The notes: generated from the letters alone by a model not told the origin. A stretch of 64,000 nt of DNA from Glandiceps talaboti (GCF_964340395.1 NC_135551.1:12238379-12302378); one strand, 5' to 3'. Counted from the first letter of the stretch, positions 1-12,400 are shown. Made by a program: numbers and translations.

Positions 1-126
1 GTTGACAATCACCAAAGCAGGTTGACATGGTCAGCAGACTGAGTGCAAATGAATGTCACCTGACTATAGAGTCGCATGAGGCTCAAAGTGCATTACACGC
101 TGAGCTCTTTGTATTTTTAGTGTATT

Positions 127-387
127 GTTGTATGAACGGTTTCCAGTGCCCCTCTGGAAACCGTACTATAACAATAATGGATCAACCCATCAACGACGGA
201 GGACTCCGACTGGTATATAAACATATCACCCTTGAAAATCCCGTAGGACGAATTATAGACAACGTTGGTGTATGACCACTAGAATTAATATATTCACGAC
301 TACACCGACGCAGCCACACAAAGACAAAGTTGTTTCGCCATTAGTCAGTTCAGGTAAGACAACGCCACCTCGGCTTTGATTACAACA
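127..387. mobile_element. Small insertion, unclassified (about 260 bp)
   Basis: Present only in the first duplication copy; the copy near 34245 runs straight through. It is flanked by GTATT at 122-126 and 388-392, a probable 5-bp target duplication. The ends share only GTTGTA as inverted repeat. It contains a perfect 9-bp stem (GGTTTCCAG / CTGGAAACC, 7-nt loop) near 139-163. No transposase is encoded, so the superfamily is undetermined. Confidence 0.5.
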
Positions 388-437
388 GTATTCTCTTTGA
401 ATACCTGGGCATAGGGATATGATAAATCAGTTATTAA

Positions 438-484
438 CCTATATCATGGATGTATTAGTGAGTAATACATCCATGCCTATATCA
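438..484. mobile_element. 29-nt hairpin insertion with 9-bp direct repeat
   Basis: CCTATATCA occurs at 438-446 and again at 476-484, with 29 nt between. Including its edges, 445-475 folds into a 13-bp perfect stem with a 5-nt loop. The duplicated copies at about 29380 and 34295 have a single CCTATATCA and no hairpin, so this is an insertion with a target duplication. Confidence 0.65.
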
Positions 485-592
485 AGGCTTCATTCCTTGT
501 ATCACTGTTCATGCCATTTCTGCAACATGATACTTGTCTTACGACTCTTGTCCCTATGCAGAAATGACTCACAGCAATACAGCAAATGAAGA

Positions 593-853
593 CAAGTGAC
601 CTATCGGTCAGAATAGCTCCGCTGTTTTTTTTTAATTTTTTTTTTTACTTTGGTGACATGTAGAAGTGGTTCAGTTCTTCACTATGCAGTTTTGTTTTAG
701 CGATGTAATAAAGTGGTTACTGGTTTCATATGATGTCTCACTATAAAACACATTTTACACAGAAGTTGGTAATGTATTGTACTTTTATACCATAGTCACC
801 ATTTTATAACAAAAATCTACTGTTATGAAAAATTTCGCTGACAGCGGAGCTAA
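593..853. mobile_element. Helitron-like element, 261-bp deletion derivative (H1)
   Basis: Begins CAAGTGACCTATCGGTCAG and ends CAGCGGAGCTAA, like the longer copies at 9472, 50196 and 50321. Removing it restores the uninterrupted sequence of the 34395 copy with one substitution and no target duplication. It keeps about 240 bp of the family's left end joined to the last 20 bp or so of the right end, as in an internally deleted non-autonomous copy. No ORF. Confidence 0.6.
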
Positions 854-1921
854 AAAGATATTGGGTATTAAACCTCATGATATTATATTGAATATTTTAT
901 GAAATGTATAACATAAAAATCTGTACAGTATGATAACTGAACAACCAATAAAATGTTTTAAATTAACAAAGAACATTTTACTTCAACAAATTCTTTTTAA
1001 ACCACAAAAGTATTTGATATCTGTGGTATGCAAGTCTTAGAAGAGCTTTGATTTTGAAATGGCTAATGGTGAAATGATTCTAAGATATTATGCATATATA
1101 TGATACAAATGTAAGTGATCAACTTGATTTCACTCAAATGATGTCACTAAGTATTGTTTGTAGGATTCTTAGTACCATGACCAAAATACAAAATTAAGTT
1201 TGGATCATCTGACACAGCTGTCCTAATTAAAGGTATAGTATATAGTGTAGCCTCATTCAAAACAAAAATCTATTTAATAATGAACATTGTATTACATCAA
1301 ATACAACTACACACATAAAACTGTTATTCACAATTTCAGGTTATGCATCACTGTAAACAACACTTCATTATAGCAAACATTTTACATATCTCTCAATGAG
1401 TTTATCTTTAAGTAACATTATGACTACTTTTGAAGTGAAATTGGACTAATTAACATGAAATTATCCAAGAAAAATTAGTTGATAAATTTGATTAACATAT
1501 TAATAGGGATATCAGAATGCACGAAATTAAAAATAAGTCAGTAAGCGAAGTTGGACAGTCAGAGGTGTCTTTTAATCACTTTCATATTTTATGATTTATA
1601 TATAGTAATGATTAGTTTTGTAATGATATCATATTTAGTGAAACATTGTTAAGCAGGTATGAGAAGTAGTGGAAAGAGATAAGAATAAACAATATCTATA
1701 ATTTACTGGGAACATATATTGACTGTCAAAGGGTCAACAAACCAATATTAAAAAGATGCTTCAAGTGTCTCCCCATACAACACCTTGTATTCAGAACATA
1801 CAGGAGGGGTTGCATGCACTACTCAGGGGATGGTTGTGACCTGACTGTACCATGGGTTCACTTGTCCTTCACTGTCGTTGATGACATTTTGTCTTTGTTC
1901 TATAAAATCACTCATAATTAA

Positions 1922-3539
1922 CCTTTTCACCACCAATTGCCCCCTGGGAATGTTTGTTCTCCACCACCCCCCTCACTGACCACCAGGTGAAAGTGAGTGT
2001 TATGTAATCAAATTGATATAAAAATACTTAGAGTTGCTCATTTTTAAAAAATGAGGTATCATTTCATTGGAAAATAAATTCTCTACATCACACGTGCAAA
2101 TACATGCATTCAAATTCCACAAACACAACCGAAATATGAATTAAAGTAATAAAATATGAATAAAACTGACACAAGTCGTTTATTTATTGACATATCACAA
2201 ATAAACAAAATATTTATATTACAAATAAAATTCAAAATACCAACATTTATGTTCTTACAAAACTTCTCTTTACTGGTTAAATTGTCAAAATTGGCGAAAA
2301 TTTGGCAGAAAATGACATTTTGAGTCGTAAAAATTTGAACGAAATTAATTAACGGCTCACTAATCCGATTATGACGCAACAGACGGTGCCGCACCGGCAA
2401 TGAAAGTGTCTTAAAATATCTAAAGTTGTCACCTTGATACCTTTTGAAAAGTTGGTTTTTGTAAATATAATTCATTATTTAGCAGAACAACAAAAAATTA
2501 TTACTCAATTTATGCCAGAAATCGGCAAAATATGACCGTAAGTCAGTAGCATCGGCGCCAAAATCGGATGGGCAAAATGGCTTTATTTGCCGACGCACAT
2601 ACCGACCAACGGAAATATGCAGCCTGTAATTTGAACTCACGTCGCGGTAATGTTTTCGTCACATTGAGTACATTGAGTTCACACAGCCATCTCATTTCAT
2701 TCATAAATGCCATCAAAGTCAAAATTAAATAAAAATTTTCATGAACAGAGCCGTTATTTACATCGCAAACGATGTTAGGGGAGACAATTTTCGGTGTGGC
2801 CATGTTGAAATTTGAATTTTACCGTTAAAAAACACATTCAAAAATGTGATCGGAAAATCTTCAGATTGTGTGTAATCTACCGCCCACATTGTACCACTGA
2901 CCAGTATAAATTGAACTTGTATGAGTATTATTCATTATTGAACATTACCACAAAGAAATATGACCAAAATAATTACTTTTGGAGCTAAATACTGGCCCCA
3001 AGGCCATAGTATGAGCGAATGCTACGGGTCAACAAGTTACGCAATTTGCCAACTTTCACTACGGCAACGGTGAATTCCCCGCCGGTAGATCACTCGGCCC
3101 TCGTGTTAGTTCTGAAGCCTATACCGTTCCCACAACTGACCTGATGTATTCAACAATGTTTTTGAGTAAAAATTCAGTGGAAATTTCTCAGGACAGTTGT
3201 CAAAATGACATCGTAGGAGATGCTACGTGAGCCGTTAATTACTTCCGCGTTGTTGAAATTCGATCTTTCTGGCGAAAAACGCACACAAAATTTACGATCG
3301 CTCGTCTTTCCAATCGTGCTAGAAAACCATCCACTAACATGTGTTCAAAATGGCAGACTATATAAACAAGGCTAATACGCATGTGTGGAACTAGTTATGG
3401 CAGCAAGTTTTGCAGCAATAGCTGCCGTTAAACGGTTTGAACGTCGTAGTAGTTGAATGACCTTTGCGTTCCCGCTGTAGAGGGAATCGGTGGGCGCCCT
3501 AGAGCGTTCCCGCTGTAGCGGGAATCGGTGGTGAAAGGG
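1922..3539. mobile_element. piggyBac-type non-autonomous element, copy 1
   Basis: A 1618-bp insertion flanked by TTAA at 1918-1921 and 3540-3543; the equivalent site near 38135 has a single TTAA. The ends are inverted repeats beginning CC(T/C)TTTCACCACC. The right end carries two direct subterminal copies of a 25-bp motif, each containing a short palindrome around TTCCCGC. TTAA duplication and CCC termini are the piggyBac pattern. No transposase; two minus-strand ORFs (2543-2803, 2110-2475) recur in the 60645-63817 copy. Confidence 0.75.
2543..2803 (-). other. 86-aa ORF conserved between MITE copies
   Basis: Opens at an ATG in strong context (AACATGGCC). It is nearly identical to the ORF at 62872-63132. 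A diverged version lies at about 61467-61750 in the nested element, where the ATG reads ATC but most of the frame stays open. The protein has no motif I recognise. It could be a remnant of the parent element's coding region or simply hitch-hiking DNA. Persistence of the frame in three copies is the only support. Confidence 0.25.
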
Positions 3540-3614
3540 TTAAAGAGAGTCAACATGTCTTTCCATCATATCATGATGAAAATATTATTTCAAATGTATT
3601 AAAGATAAAACAAG

Positions 3615-4457
3615 TCATTGATAATGACATAGTCCCCGCTATAATTGGGTTTTAAGTAATTATCACTACTCTGATCACGCAACAACATTTGTGAACCTAA
3701 AACAAACAGACTTAGATATGTTGTGTGTGCTTGTTGGACATGGAATATGCCTCCAACAATAAAGGATTGGTTGGGTAATTCGCAAACAAAATGGCTGCCA
3801 GGCAGCCATATTGGATCGTATCACGACGAAAATGGATATGCACATGTATGTCATAGAACACTGTCCTAATACCAACTTTGAATGAGATCTGTTTAAGCAT
3901 GTCTGAGTTATGGCTTTGGACATGGAAAATTCACAAACAAACTGGCTGGCAGGCAGCCATATTGGATCGTATCACGACGAAAATGGATATACACATGTAT
4001 GTCATAGAACACTGTCCTAATACCAACTTTGAATGAGATCTGTTCAAGCATGTAGTTATGGCTTTGGACATGAAAATTCACAAACAAAATGTCTACCAGG
4101 CAGCCATATTGGATCGTATCACAATGAAAATTGATATGCACATGCATGTCATAGAACACTGTCCTAATACCGACTTTGAATGAGATCTGTTAAAGCATGT
4201 CTGAGTTATGGCTTCAGACAGGGAAAATTCGCAAACAAAATGGTTGCTAGGCGGCCATATTGGATCGTATCATAAAACAAATTGACGTGCATATGTATGC
4301 CATAGTATGTTGCCCCTGTACCAAGTTTGAAAAAAATCGGCCCAGGCATCTCCAAGAAACAGCTGCGGACGGACGGACACACGGTCGCACGGACGGACAG
4401 ACGGACGGACGGAACCCAATCCATAAGTCCCCGTCCCGGACTTCGTCCGCGGGGACT
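3615..4457. mobile_element. Tandem-repeat-bearing short element ending in GACG repeats
   Basis: Absent from the equivalent place near 38215. It is flanked by AACAA at 3609-3613 and 4458-4462. The interior holds four units of about 150 bp, with TTGGATCGTA at 3811, 3962, 4109 and 4260. It then has a run of GGAC/GACG repeats (about 4366-4411) and a terminal GTCCCCG...CGGGGAC stem-loop. Short AGTCCCCGC / GCGGGGACT inverted repeats lie near both ends. No coding potential. Confidence 0.6.
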
Positions 4458-5442
4458 AACAAACCGAAAGGTAACAACATAGGTGACTTTGTCTCACACA
4501 ATGTATCTTGGAACTAGAAAATCATCTATCACTTCTATCAATTAAGAACATGATCAATGGATCAGACAGATATGTTTATAAATTTCATATTTCACATAGA
4601 ATTAGTGGAGGCCAACAAATAATCTGTGGTTAAATACGTGTATGTGCAATAAATGCAAGCAGTGCTACCTAATAAAACAAGCATGTCACTGAGAAAACCT
4701 GGACACATTGAACACCTGCAGTTATATGTTGTAAAAAGTGAAAACATAAGTATTGTACGGATATGATTATATTGTAACATAGTATATTAATTGTTTTTCT
4801 TTAAATTTTATTATAAACAATTTTTTTCCTTAGCAAATTGCACTCTCTGGTCAATTTAAAGTGGGTTTCCTGACTATTCATCAGGCAGGTGTGTCACTGG
4901 TATCTACAACTTCAAACAAGTAAACATTTTCCAGCATCTTTATCCCATGCAGAACACAGGTTGTAATACAAAGACATGTAGCTGTAACTCAGTATCCTAC
5001 CATTAACACTATATAATCGGGTGAGTTGGGGGGTGGGGGGTTATAAAAATGCTGTTTATTTGCTAATCTAACTATTTTCTGCTATTAGCTCATATTGCAT
5101 ATATATGAAATCAAAATGGAATGTAGAAAATTATGAAAAAGTATTAACGGATTGTAAATGTTATGTTATGTATGCAGACAGACAGTTAATATAAAGCTAT
5201 TCATTATTTTTATTGTATTCCAAACTCTGCAGTATTTTAAAACCAAATGTTTGAATCTCACATTTTCACATAACTGCCTTTTTTATCAGTGAACCAATGA
5301 CGATGACGTAGATGACATATTTTTGTGGACGAGAAACTGTACCAATGGTTCTGCTAGACAACATATCACACTTACAATTTGATTCTAATCTGACATTTGC
5401 CTTTATGCTGACAATTGAGTACATGTATAAGAGTGACAGTAC

Positions 5443-5541
5443 CTCAGTTCTTGCTTCTTTATCTGCTCCACATTCTACAAGATACTTCACAATACCAAGG
5501 TGACCGTTTTGAGCTGCAATATACAGAGGTCCTGCACCGGT
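5443..5541 (-). CDS. Ankyrin-repeat exon, unit I
   Basis: A single 99-nt exon encoding one 33-residue ankyrin repeat, with the diagnostic stretches PLYIAAQNGH, IVKYLVECGAD and KEARTE. On the minus strand a pyrimidine-rich tract ending CTTCAG precedes it, and GAG|GTACTG is the donor. Both junctions are phase 0, so the exon is symmetric and can be added or skipped without a frame change. Near-identical exons lie at 40352-40450 and 49706-49804, each in its own duplication unit. Ankyrin repeats are protein-interaction modules, but the identity of the parent gene cannot be read from one repeat. No other exon of it is visible here. The neighbouring sequence on both sides would be intron filled with transposons. 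Confidence 0.75.
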
Positions 5542-5889
5542 CTGAAGAGTGAACAGAAGTATAATAAGAAGATAATTTATCAAATATTATTACGCTGTCT
5601 GAGTAACAATAAAGAGACGTCTTACTAGTAATGTTGATGCATATATGGAATATCAGCCGCCAACAATTCGCCAACAACCCCATTTAGTCTGGTCTTTAGA
5701 ACCATAACTAGTTAACTATCGTATTTTGATATTAATCAGATTATAGATTGTAATTATATACAATGTACAGAGAGTACCTGCATACAATATGAGATGATAC
5801 AGCCAAATTAAACACTCTTTGAAATGTTACACCAACACGTTCACTTGCGCATAAGCTTCCAATCCCTCTGTTTATACGTTAATTAATTC

Positions 5890-6300
5890 TTACCATTTCA
5901 ACCATACATGTATATTTAATATGTGTTTATATACAAGACAATCTTGGTTTTACTTAGCTTCTAATAACCTATAGTAAATCTTTATGTTTTGAATCATTTC
6001 TTACCATTTCAACCATACATGTATATTTAATATGTGTTTATATACAAGACAATCTTAGTTTACTCAGCTTCTAAATAACCTATAGTAAATCTGTATGTTT
6101 TGATTCAGAATCAATTCTTACTATTTCAACCATACATGTATATTTAATATGTGTTTATATACAAGACAATCTTGGTTTACTCAACTTCTAATAACCTATA
6201 GTAAATCTTTATGTGTTGAATCAATTCTTACCATTTCAACCATACATGTATATTTAATATCGGTTTATATAAGACAATCTTGGTTTGCTCTTATAACTTT
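5890..6300. repeat. Tandem repeat, about 113-bp unit x4
   Basis: Units begin TTACCATTTCAACCATACAT or a close variant at about 5890, 6001, 6118 and 6228 (spacing 110-117). Unit III carries only a single unit near 40767, so the array expanded in unit I. Confidence 0.8.
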
Positions 6301-6369
6301 ATATTTATACTCTAAAACCAAAATCAACATTAGCAGTTGAATTATTCAAAATAATCACAATATATTTAA

Positions 6370-8779
6370 CCCTTTGCGGCCGACAGGCGCCTGAGGGCAT
6401 ACTTCACCCTAGACTCCGTTGCAGCCGAGAGGCGCCTAAAGGCGTATGTATGCAATGCAACCTTTGACTCGAACGTATGATGTCATTGTTCGTTATAGGG
6501 GGGTATTAACAATTCAATTGCCTAGAAATTGCCGCCAAAAGTCCATTGATATGTATATTGCTGTTTATCATAACACGACGAAGAGGTCAACGGTCAAAAT
6601 TCGTAGTTCACGGAAAATTTATCAATGAAAATCTAAATATGGCGACCGGTGTAAACAACGAACTGTCAGTGGGTGACGTGATCGCTGATATTTTTGATTC
6701 TTCATCTGATTCTGACTCAGAATTTGAGGGATTTACACCGTCTGACATAGAGGACGACGTACCATTAGCCAGGTTAGTTCGACGTTACTCAGATGACGAG
6801 GCAGAATTAGATATGTCACCCGATGACAGCGACTCCAGTAGTAGTAGTAGTAGTGATAGTAGTAGTGACGACGACTCGATCGAGTGGTCGCGCGACATAA
6901 CTGACGTTGATGACTTTGAATTTAACGAAAATTCAGGAATAAATTTTGATTTCAATGATAAATCAGCGAAAGATGTTTTTGATTGTTTTTTCACTCCGGA
7001 ACTTATGACCAAAATAGTAACTGAAACTAACCGCTACGCTGATCAATGTCGTCGTGATCCAAACAACCGGAAGTCTGCGTGGGAAGGTATATCCGTCGAT
7101 CATCTTGAAGTGTTTTTAGGTCTAACTTTAGCGATGGGATTAGTTGACAAGAAGGGGTCGTTCAAGGAGTATTGGTCTGAATATTGGCTAACGCAGACCC
7201 CTGCTTTTGGAAAACATATGCCTCGTGACATGTACTGTCAAATCTTAAGATATCTTCACTTTGTTGACAATGAAGCACTACCCACTGATCGAAATGACCC
7301 TAACTATGATAAACTTCAGAAAATAAAACCTGTAATTGATGTCGTTGTCAGAAAGTTTAGAGAAGTGTATACTCCCGAGAGACAACTAGCTTTAGATGAG
7401 ACCATGATCAAGTTTAAAGGAAGGTTAGGAATTAAACAGTATATAAAGAACAAACCCAATAAATGGGGGATCAAGGTGTTCAACCTGGCTGAATCTACCT
7501 CTGGCTATGTCCTGAATTTGAAGGTGTATCAAGGTCGTGAATCACAAGTGCAAGTGCCTCCTGAAACGTCAGTAACTGATAATGTAGTCTTGACACTAAC
7601 TACTCCATTTCATAATAAAGGTTATGAATTATATTGTGACAACTACTACACATCCCCTGTCTTATTCAATAAATTGAAGGATAAGAAGATTTTAGCTTGT
7701 GGGACAGTTAGACCAAACAGGAAGGGCCTGCCAGTTGAAATGAAACCGAAAAGTCCAGTGGTAAAAAATCTTGCACGTGGGCAATTTATTTGTTGGCAGA
7801 AGGGAAGACAGAAAGCTATTGCTTGGAAGGACTCTAGAATAGTGAATGCCCTTACCACATTACCAGTCACTGCAGAGAGTGATACTGTACTAAGGGCAGT
7901 TAAGGTCAATGGTAGATGGGAGCAGCAGCAGGTAGATCGACCACTAGTTGTAGAAAGATACAATAAGTACATGGGGGGCGTTGATTTGGCCGACCAGCGT
8001 CTTTCAACTTATAAACGTCACATGAAGGGACTTACCTGGTACTTACAAATATTCTGGTATCTACTTGAAGTATGTGTAGTTAATGCATTCCTTCTTTACA
8101 AGAAAGCAAACCCACAAGCAAGATGTACTCAACGTAAGTTTCGTGGTAAGCTGATTGAGGAACTGATTGCAGGTCGTTCGTATGTGAAAAAGCCAGGGAG
8201 AAAACCCACAACCCAAAGTGATGACATTAGATTCGACAGAAATTTGCAGCATGCACCAGCCTTAACAGAAACTAAATCAAAATGTCAGATACATATGCAC
8301 AGGAAAGATACTAAGTACATTTGTGGATCATGTAAAGTTAGAATGTGCCCAGTACCCTGCTTCCAACGATATCATTATATGACTGATTACCAGTATAATG
8401 ATCCGGAGTGTGCAGGTAGAGATTTAGCTAGGAAAAGGAGGAAACTGTAGAGTAGGGTAATTGCAGGGAAAAAACAGAGTAGGGGTGAGTAAAATAAACT
8501 TTATTCATAGTTTTGGATGGATTTTATTTAAAAAAAGCAGTGAGTAAGAAGAATAATCAATAATATCATTTGCATAACAATGTGCTAATTTGCATAACAA
8601 TACACTTTGATACACTGTAACATGTTAACTTTACATAAACCACATTTAAGTTGGGTCAGTTGTCATAGAAACAAAGTCCTAAGCATATGAAAGTTATAAT
8701 GTCTTGACAAGTAAGTCTCTAAAATTTATTCAGGCCCTAGGGGGTCCTGTATAGGGCCACCTATACAGGAAGTAAAGGG
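6370..8779 (+). mobile_element. Complete piggyBac transposon
   Basis: A 2410-bp element flanked by TTAA at 6366-6369 and 8780-8783; unit III near 40910 has the empty site with one TTAA. The ends are CCCTTTGCGGCC on the left and, reversed, CCCTTTACTTCC on the right. Subterminal repeats are visible: two copies of a GCCGANAGGCGCCT motif on the left and a CCTGTATAGG inverted pair on the right. It carries one uninterrupted transposase gene. The intact frame and ends suggest a recent insertion. 8451-8779 is 3' untranslated sequence plus the right end. Confidence 0.9.
6639..8450 (+). CDS. piggyBac transposase
   Basis: Cut-and-paste transposase of the piggyBac family (DDE/D nuclease acting at TTAA). 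I chose the ATG at 6639, giving 603 residues: it has A at -3 and G at +4, and the acidic N-terminus typical of the family follows it. An in-frame upstream ATG at 6546 would add 31 residues unlike the family. Order of parts: an acidic Ser/Asp-rich N-terminus (about 20-90), the transposase core with catalytic aspartates in LALDET (about D253), LYCDNYY (about D334) and MGGVDLADQ (about D449), and a C-terminal Cys/His cross-brace domain (about 549-579: CQIHMH, CGSC, CPVPC, H). The protein ends in a basic RKRRKL stretch, a plausible nuclear signal. There are no stops or frameshifts, so it may be active. Confidence 0.92.
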   Translation: MATGVNNELSVGDVIADIFDSSSDSDSEFEGFTPSDIEDDVPLARLVRRYSDDEAELDMSPDDSDSSSSSSSDSSSDDDSIEWSRDITDVDDFEFNENSGINFDFNDKSAKDVFDCFFTPELMTKIVTETNRYADQCRRDPNNRKSAWEGISVDHLEVFLGLTLAMGLVDKKGSFKEYWSEYWLTQTPAFGKHMPRDMYCQILRYLHFVDNEALPTDRNDPNYDKLQKIKPVIDVVVRKFREVYTPERQLALDETMIKFKGRLGIKQYIKNKPNKWGIKVFNLAESTSGYVLNLKVYQGRESQVQVPPETSVTDNVVLTLTTPFHNKGYELYCDNYYTSPVLFNKLKDKKILACGTVRPNRKGLPVEMKPKSPVVKNLARGQFICWQKGRQKAIAWKDSRIVNALTTLPVTAESDTVLRAVKVNGRWEQQQVDRPLVVERYNKYMGGVDLADQRLSTYKRHMKGLTWYLQIFWYLLEVCVVNAFLLYKKANPQARCTQRKFRGKLIEELIAGRSYVKKPGRKPTTQSDDIRFDRNLQHAPALTETKSKCQIHMHRKDTKYICGSCKVRMCPVPCFQRYHYMTDYQYNDPECAGRDLARKRRKL

Positions 8780-8783
8780 TTAA

Positions 8784-9471
8784 ATGTTCCGATGCTAAGT
8801 CATATGTTAATAATTTATGACAGAGATAAAATTCAAGTCAATCCAAAAAGTTCTTCTGTCTGTACTTTTAGTTTTTGTTGCTCACTATCATTAACAATTT
8901 TAGATATAATTTCATATCACTGATTCATTGAATAAATCAAGACTAAGATATTTAAATTAAATTTCCAGCAATAAAACCATAGCACTATTAAAGTTGCCAA
9001 TCATTTCTATATTCTATTACTAGTGAATCATACAAATGGCAAGAGTCTGCGTAACTGAGACTAACATATACGTTGCATCAAAGGTCAATGAAAGTTGGCA
9101 CAAAACATCAGGTCAGGTGATGGGTACATTTTAGGCTTTGTAATTGTGGATTTCCATCATTCGGTGCACCTTTACCATTTATGCTCACTTCTTCTGTATA
9201 CAAATTGTAACAAATTAACCTTGATTTTTACTTGTCTACTACACACTCTACGACACATCTAAATGTGCATTCTATGTGTGAGTGGCAAATAAAATTGATA
9301 ATTAATGGTTGTCAAGAGAGATATCGATTGAGCCGTTCAGAGTATATAATTTATCATACATGTTTTTAACAGAATGTGAACATATTCGAGTATTTACGTT
9401 GTTGAATTAGCATTTATAAAAAAAGATGAAATTTGCCATGAAAACAAAATTTATATATATTGCAAATAAAA
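8784..9471. repeat. Segmental duplication unit I, D block
   Basis: Non-coding sequence matching 40915-41578 in unit III and, partly, 55500-55690 in unit IV. I see no gene in it. Confidence 0.7.
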
Positions 9472-12400
9472 CAAGCGACCTATCGGTCAGAATAGCTCCG
9501 CTGTTTTTTTTTTTGTTTTTTTTTTTTATTTTGGTGACATGTAGAAGTGGTTCAGTTCTTCAGCTCTTTACTATGCAGTTTTGTTTTAGCGATGCAATAA
9601 AGTGGTTAGTGGTTTCATATGATGTCTCACTATAAAACACATTTTACACAGAAGTTGGTAATGTATTGTACTTTTATACCATAGTCACCATTTTATAACA
9701 AAAATCTACAGTTATGAAAAATTGCACAAAATCTCAGAAAAAAATGACTGGGAAATGCACACAAGAAAAAGAAAAAAAAGAGGATTTTGAGGTTGGCTAT
9801 AAATAATTCCAGTGTCTTACAGCTTTAACCCTGGAAAATTTTAATGATGAATGAAATAAACTAGGGATCTAAAATAATTTTGAGGCAATTTGAATTTCAA
9901 AACAAATTTACCAAGTCAACAACATTCAACTTGTACTAGTTGTAGTAGATATATATATAGGGAAGAAATGTATTAATCGCCATCTTAGTTTCCGTACGGC
10001 GACAATCCCCAAGTACCCGAAAGAGAGTCATTCTCAGCCATTGACAGGGTTCGACACTGGAGTAAAAAAGTCACTATCCCACAGGACTAGTAAAATTGAT
10101 AACGTAGTAGTCCTGCAAAAAATCTGGTGGTCCTATCTTTAAGTGCTTTCGCTTGTTCACTTAGGCTCTTCATCTCTCTTAGTTTTTGCTCAACTTCTAA
10201 TTCACTTTTCCAAACCCCATATTTATTTCAAACCGTGTGTTGTAATTGAACTGTCTATTTCTTTGTAGTTGTTTGTGCATCATCAACTCATTACTATAAT
10301 TTTATTCTCTTTTTTATGTTTTGGAGCTTCTTCTCTTTTTTGTTGCTTTCTGTGAGTAGTTTGTCTTAATTGGGTGGGGGGGAGTAATAAGATGTTATGT
10401 GGTCTTCTTTCTAGCTCATAACATTTCTGGTACACATTGATCTAACTATTGCATTTTTAAAAGACAAAAAATTACCTTCCCATGGAGCAAGTCTTTATAG
10501 TGTTGTCCTTAGTGCATATTAGAATGTATTTACAACATAAAAATAAATAAATTTGAAGGTTACCAGCAGTTACAGCAAAATTTTGTTACTAATTACATGT
10601 ACAAGTCACTTCGTCTATTTTCGTGTCTATGTACTTCCGGATTGACATAAACGTTAAACGTGATACAGTCGGCCCTATAATTACTAAGAAATGACAAAAC
10701 CGTTCGCAAAATAAAGTTCAGGATTTTAATTTTTCAAACTGAATATCAATATCCACTACACATTCAATAACTGGTTTCGCGTATTTAGAAATGTGCCCCA
10801 AAACATGAACACGGAACACGGAACACGGAATCGTACCGTGTCAGTGTTACTAACTAAGTTAGCAGTTTCATTGTAGGCTGTAAGTTGTACCGGTAAAAAA
10901 ACGATCATCACATCATGTAGGAAGTACAAAAACATAGAACACGTTGTTTTCTTGCTGAATAAACTCACTGAAATAACAACACGGTCAAATCGCGTCTTCG
11001 ATTTTGACAGCCACCATTGTTATGACTGAGCTTCACTTACTTCCGTTGAACGTGGCCAGTACAGTGTAGAGGCCAGCCTTACCCTTATTATACACAAATC
11101 ATCGTACAACTAATTTTATTGGCTATAATATTAGCTACATTTGAAAGGTCTCACTTGATTGGCTCATCCTTCGCTATTCCCGTTTTCAAGAGACACCCCG
11201 CCAGAATAAAGTGCCACGTAGTACAGCAATGGCGCGAGATCGCCTGTTGGGCGACTTTCCCACCGGGTGTGCTTTTCGAAAACTACACAACACATGCTTT
11301 TATGACACGGAATCATAGAAAATCTACCCCGTTTCCAAACTAATCGTAATTTTATCGCGAATAGACAACCGGAGTTGGTCAAAATAGCAAATTAAAAATC
11401 AAATGAATTTTACTATGACCGTGAATTCATCATATAGCCGGTGGTTTGAATTCTGAGCTCCCTATCACAGAAAGTTACTCGACTCGCGGGATAGCAGACC
11501 AGCGTGTACGTGTATGTCGAACCCTTGCTATACGTTACAGCATAGACCCTCCTGGTTACAGTGGTAACACTCGTTCATGTTCGATTACCTTTCATAAAGA
11601 AAACACAACGAAATGGTTGAAGTGATCTTTTTTTAAATTTCTTTTCATCACAAAAACAAAATCTGTGTGATCAAAAGTGTTGTAAACTAAACCAGAAAGA
11701 ATTATCGGACTGGCTAAACTTCCCGCTGAACTGGAGTAAGGTCCAAGCCTCGATAGTACGTGAACAAATCGTCTCAAACTAGCGATACAACTTTCAAAAT
11801 ATAACTTGACATGTCTTCATTTGTTAGAGTTATACAATTCAAGACGGGTTTTCACTCGAAAGAAACAATTCTGTGAATAATGACATTCTGAACGCAGCGA
11901 TTTCTCGGACGATGTTAACACTGTAACGTACGGCTGGCAACGACTTGCTTCCGGGTTAGTCCCTCGTACATCCGGGTACTTGAGATTGTCGCCGTACGGA
12001 ACTACCACATCGGCAATTTTGACGCTGTAATTTTGCCACCAATATTGATCGTACAAAAACAAAACTCCATAAATGAACCACAAAGTACTTTCCCTTTCAA
12101 AATGTGGTAATTTTAGAAAGAGTATTAACGTTTTTATTGACGACTGACTGTCAAAAATCGTCCCATACACTTCAGTTCACAGGCATTCAAACTTGATCAT
12201 GAGGGAGGTGCATATACTGGAATGAACCATTCTGTAGGAGGGGTGGATGGAGAATTGGATTTGAAGTTTACAACCCTTTTTCGAACAAATATTTGTCATT
12301 TGGGCGCACAATGCGTAGAATTAAGACTATAGCACATATTACATTGCTTGTTTGACGTCAATAGTGTCTTTTGAAAAGTTGCACTTTACCTAAAGTCTCG

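Larger units (their letters stand above)
1..5880. repeat. Segmental duplication unit I, A block
   Basis: Non-coding backbone shared, with small differences, with 29209-31004, 34120-40750 and 47793-50195. Its opening sequence recurs near 29209 and 34120. Alignment by eye to those copies shows that 127-387, 447-475, 593-853, 1922-3539 and about 3615-4457 are later insertions. The only coding signal is the minus-strand ankyrin exon at 5443-5541. The rest is AT-rich with short chance ORFs. Confidence 0.85.

Noticed and set aside
4247-4517. ORFs on both strands around 4250-4517
   Set aside because: They come from the GACG tandem repeat and the repeated 150-bp units.
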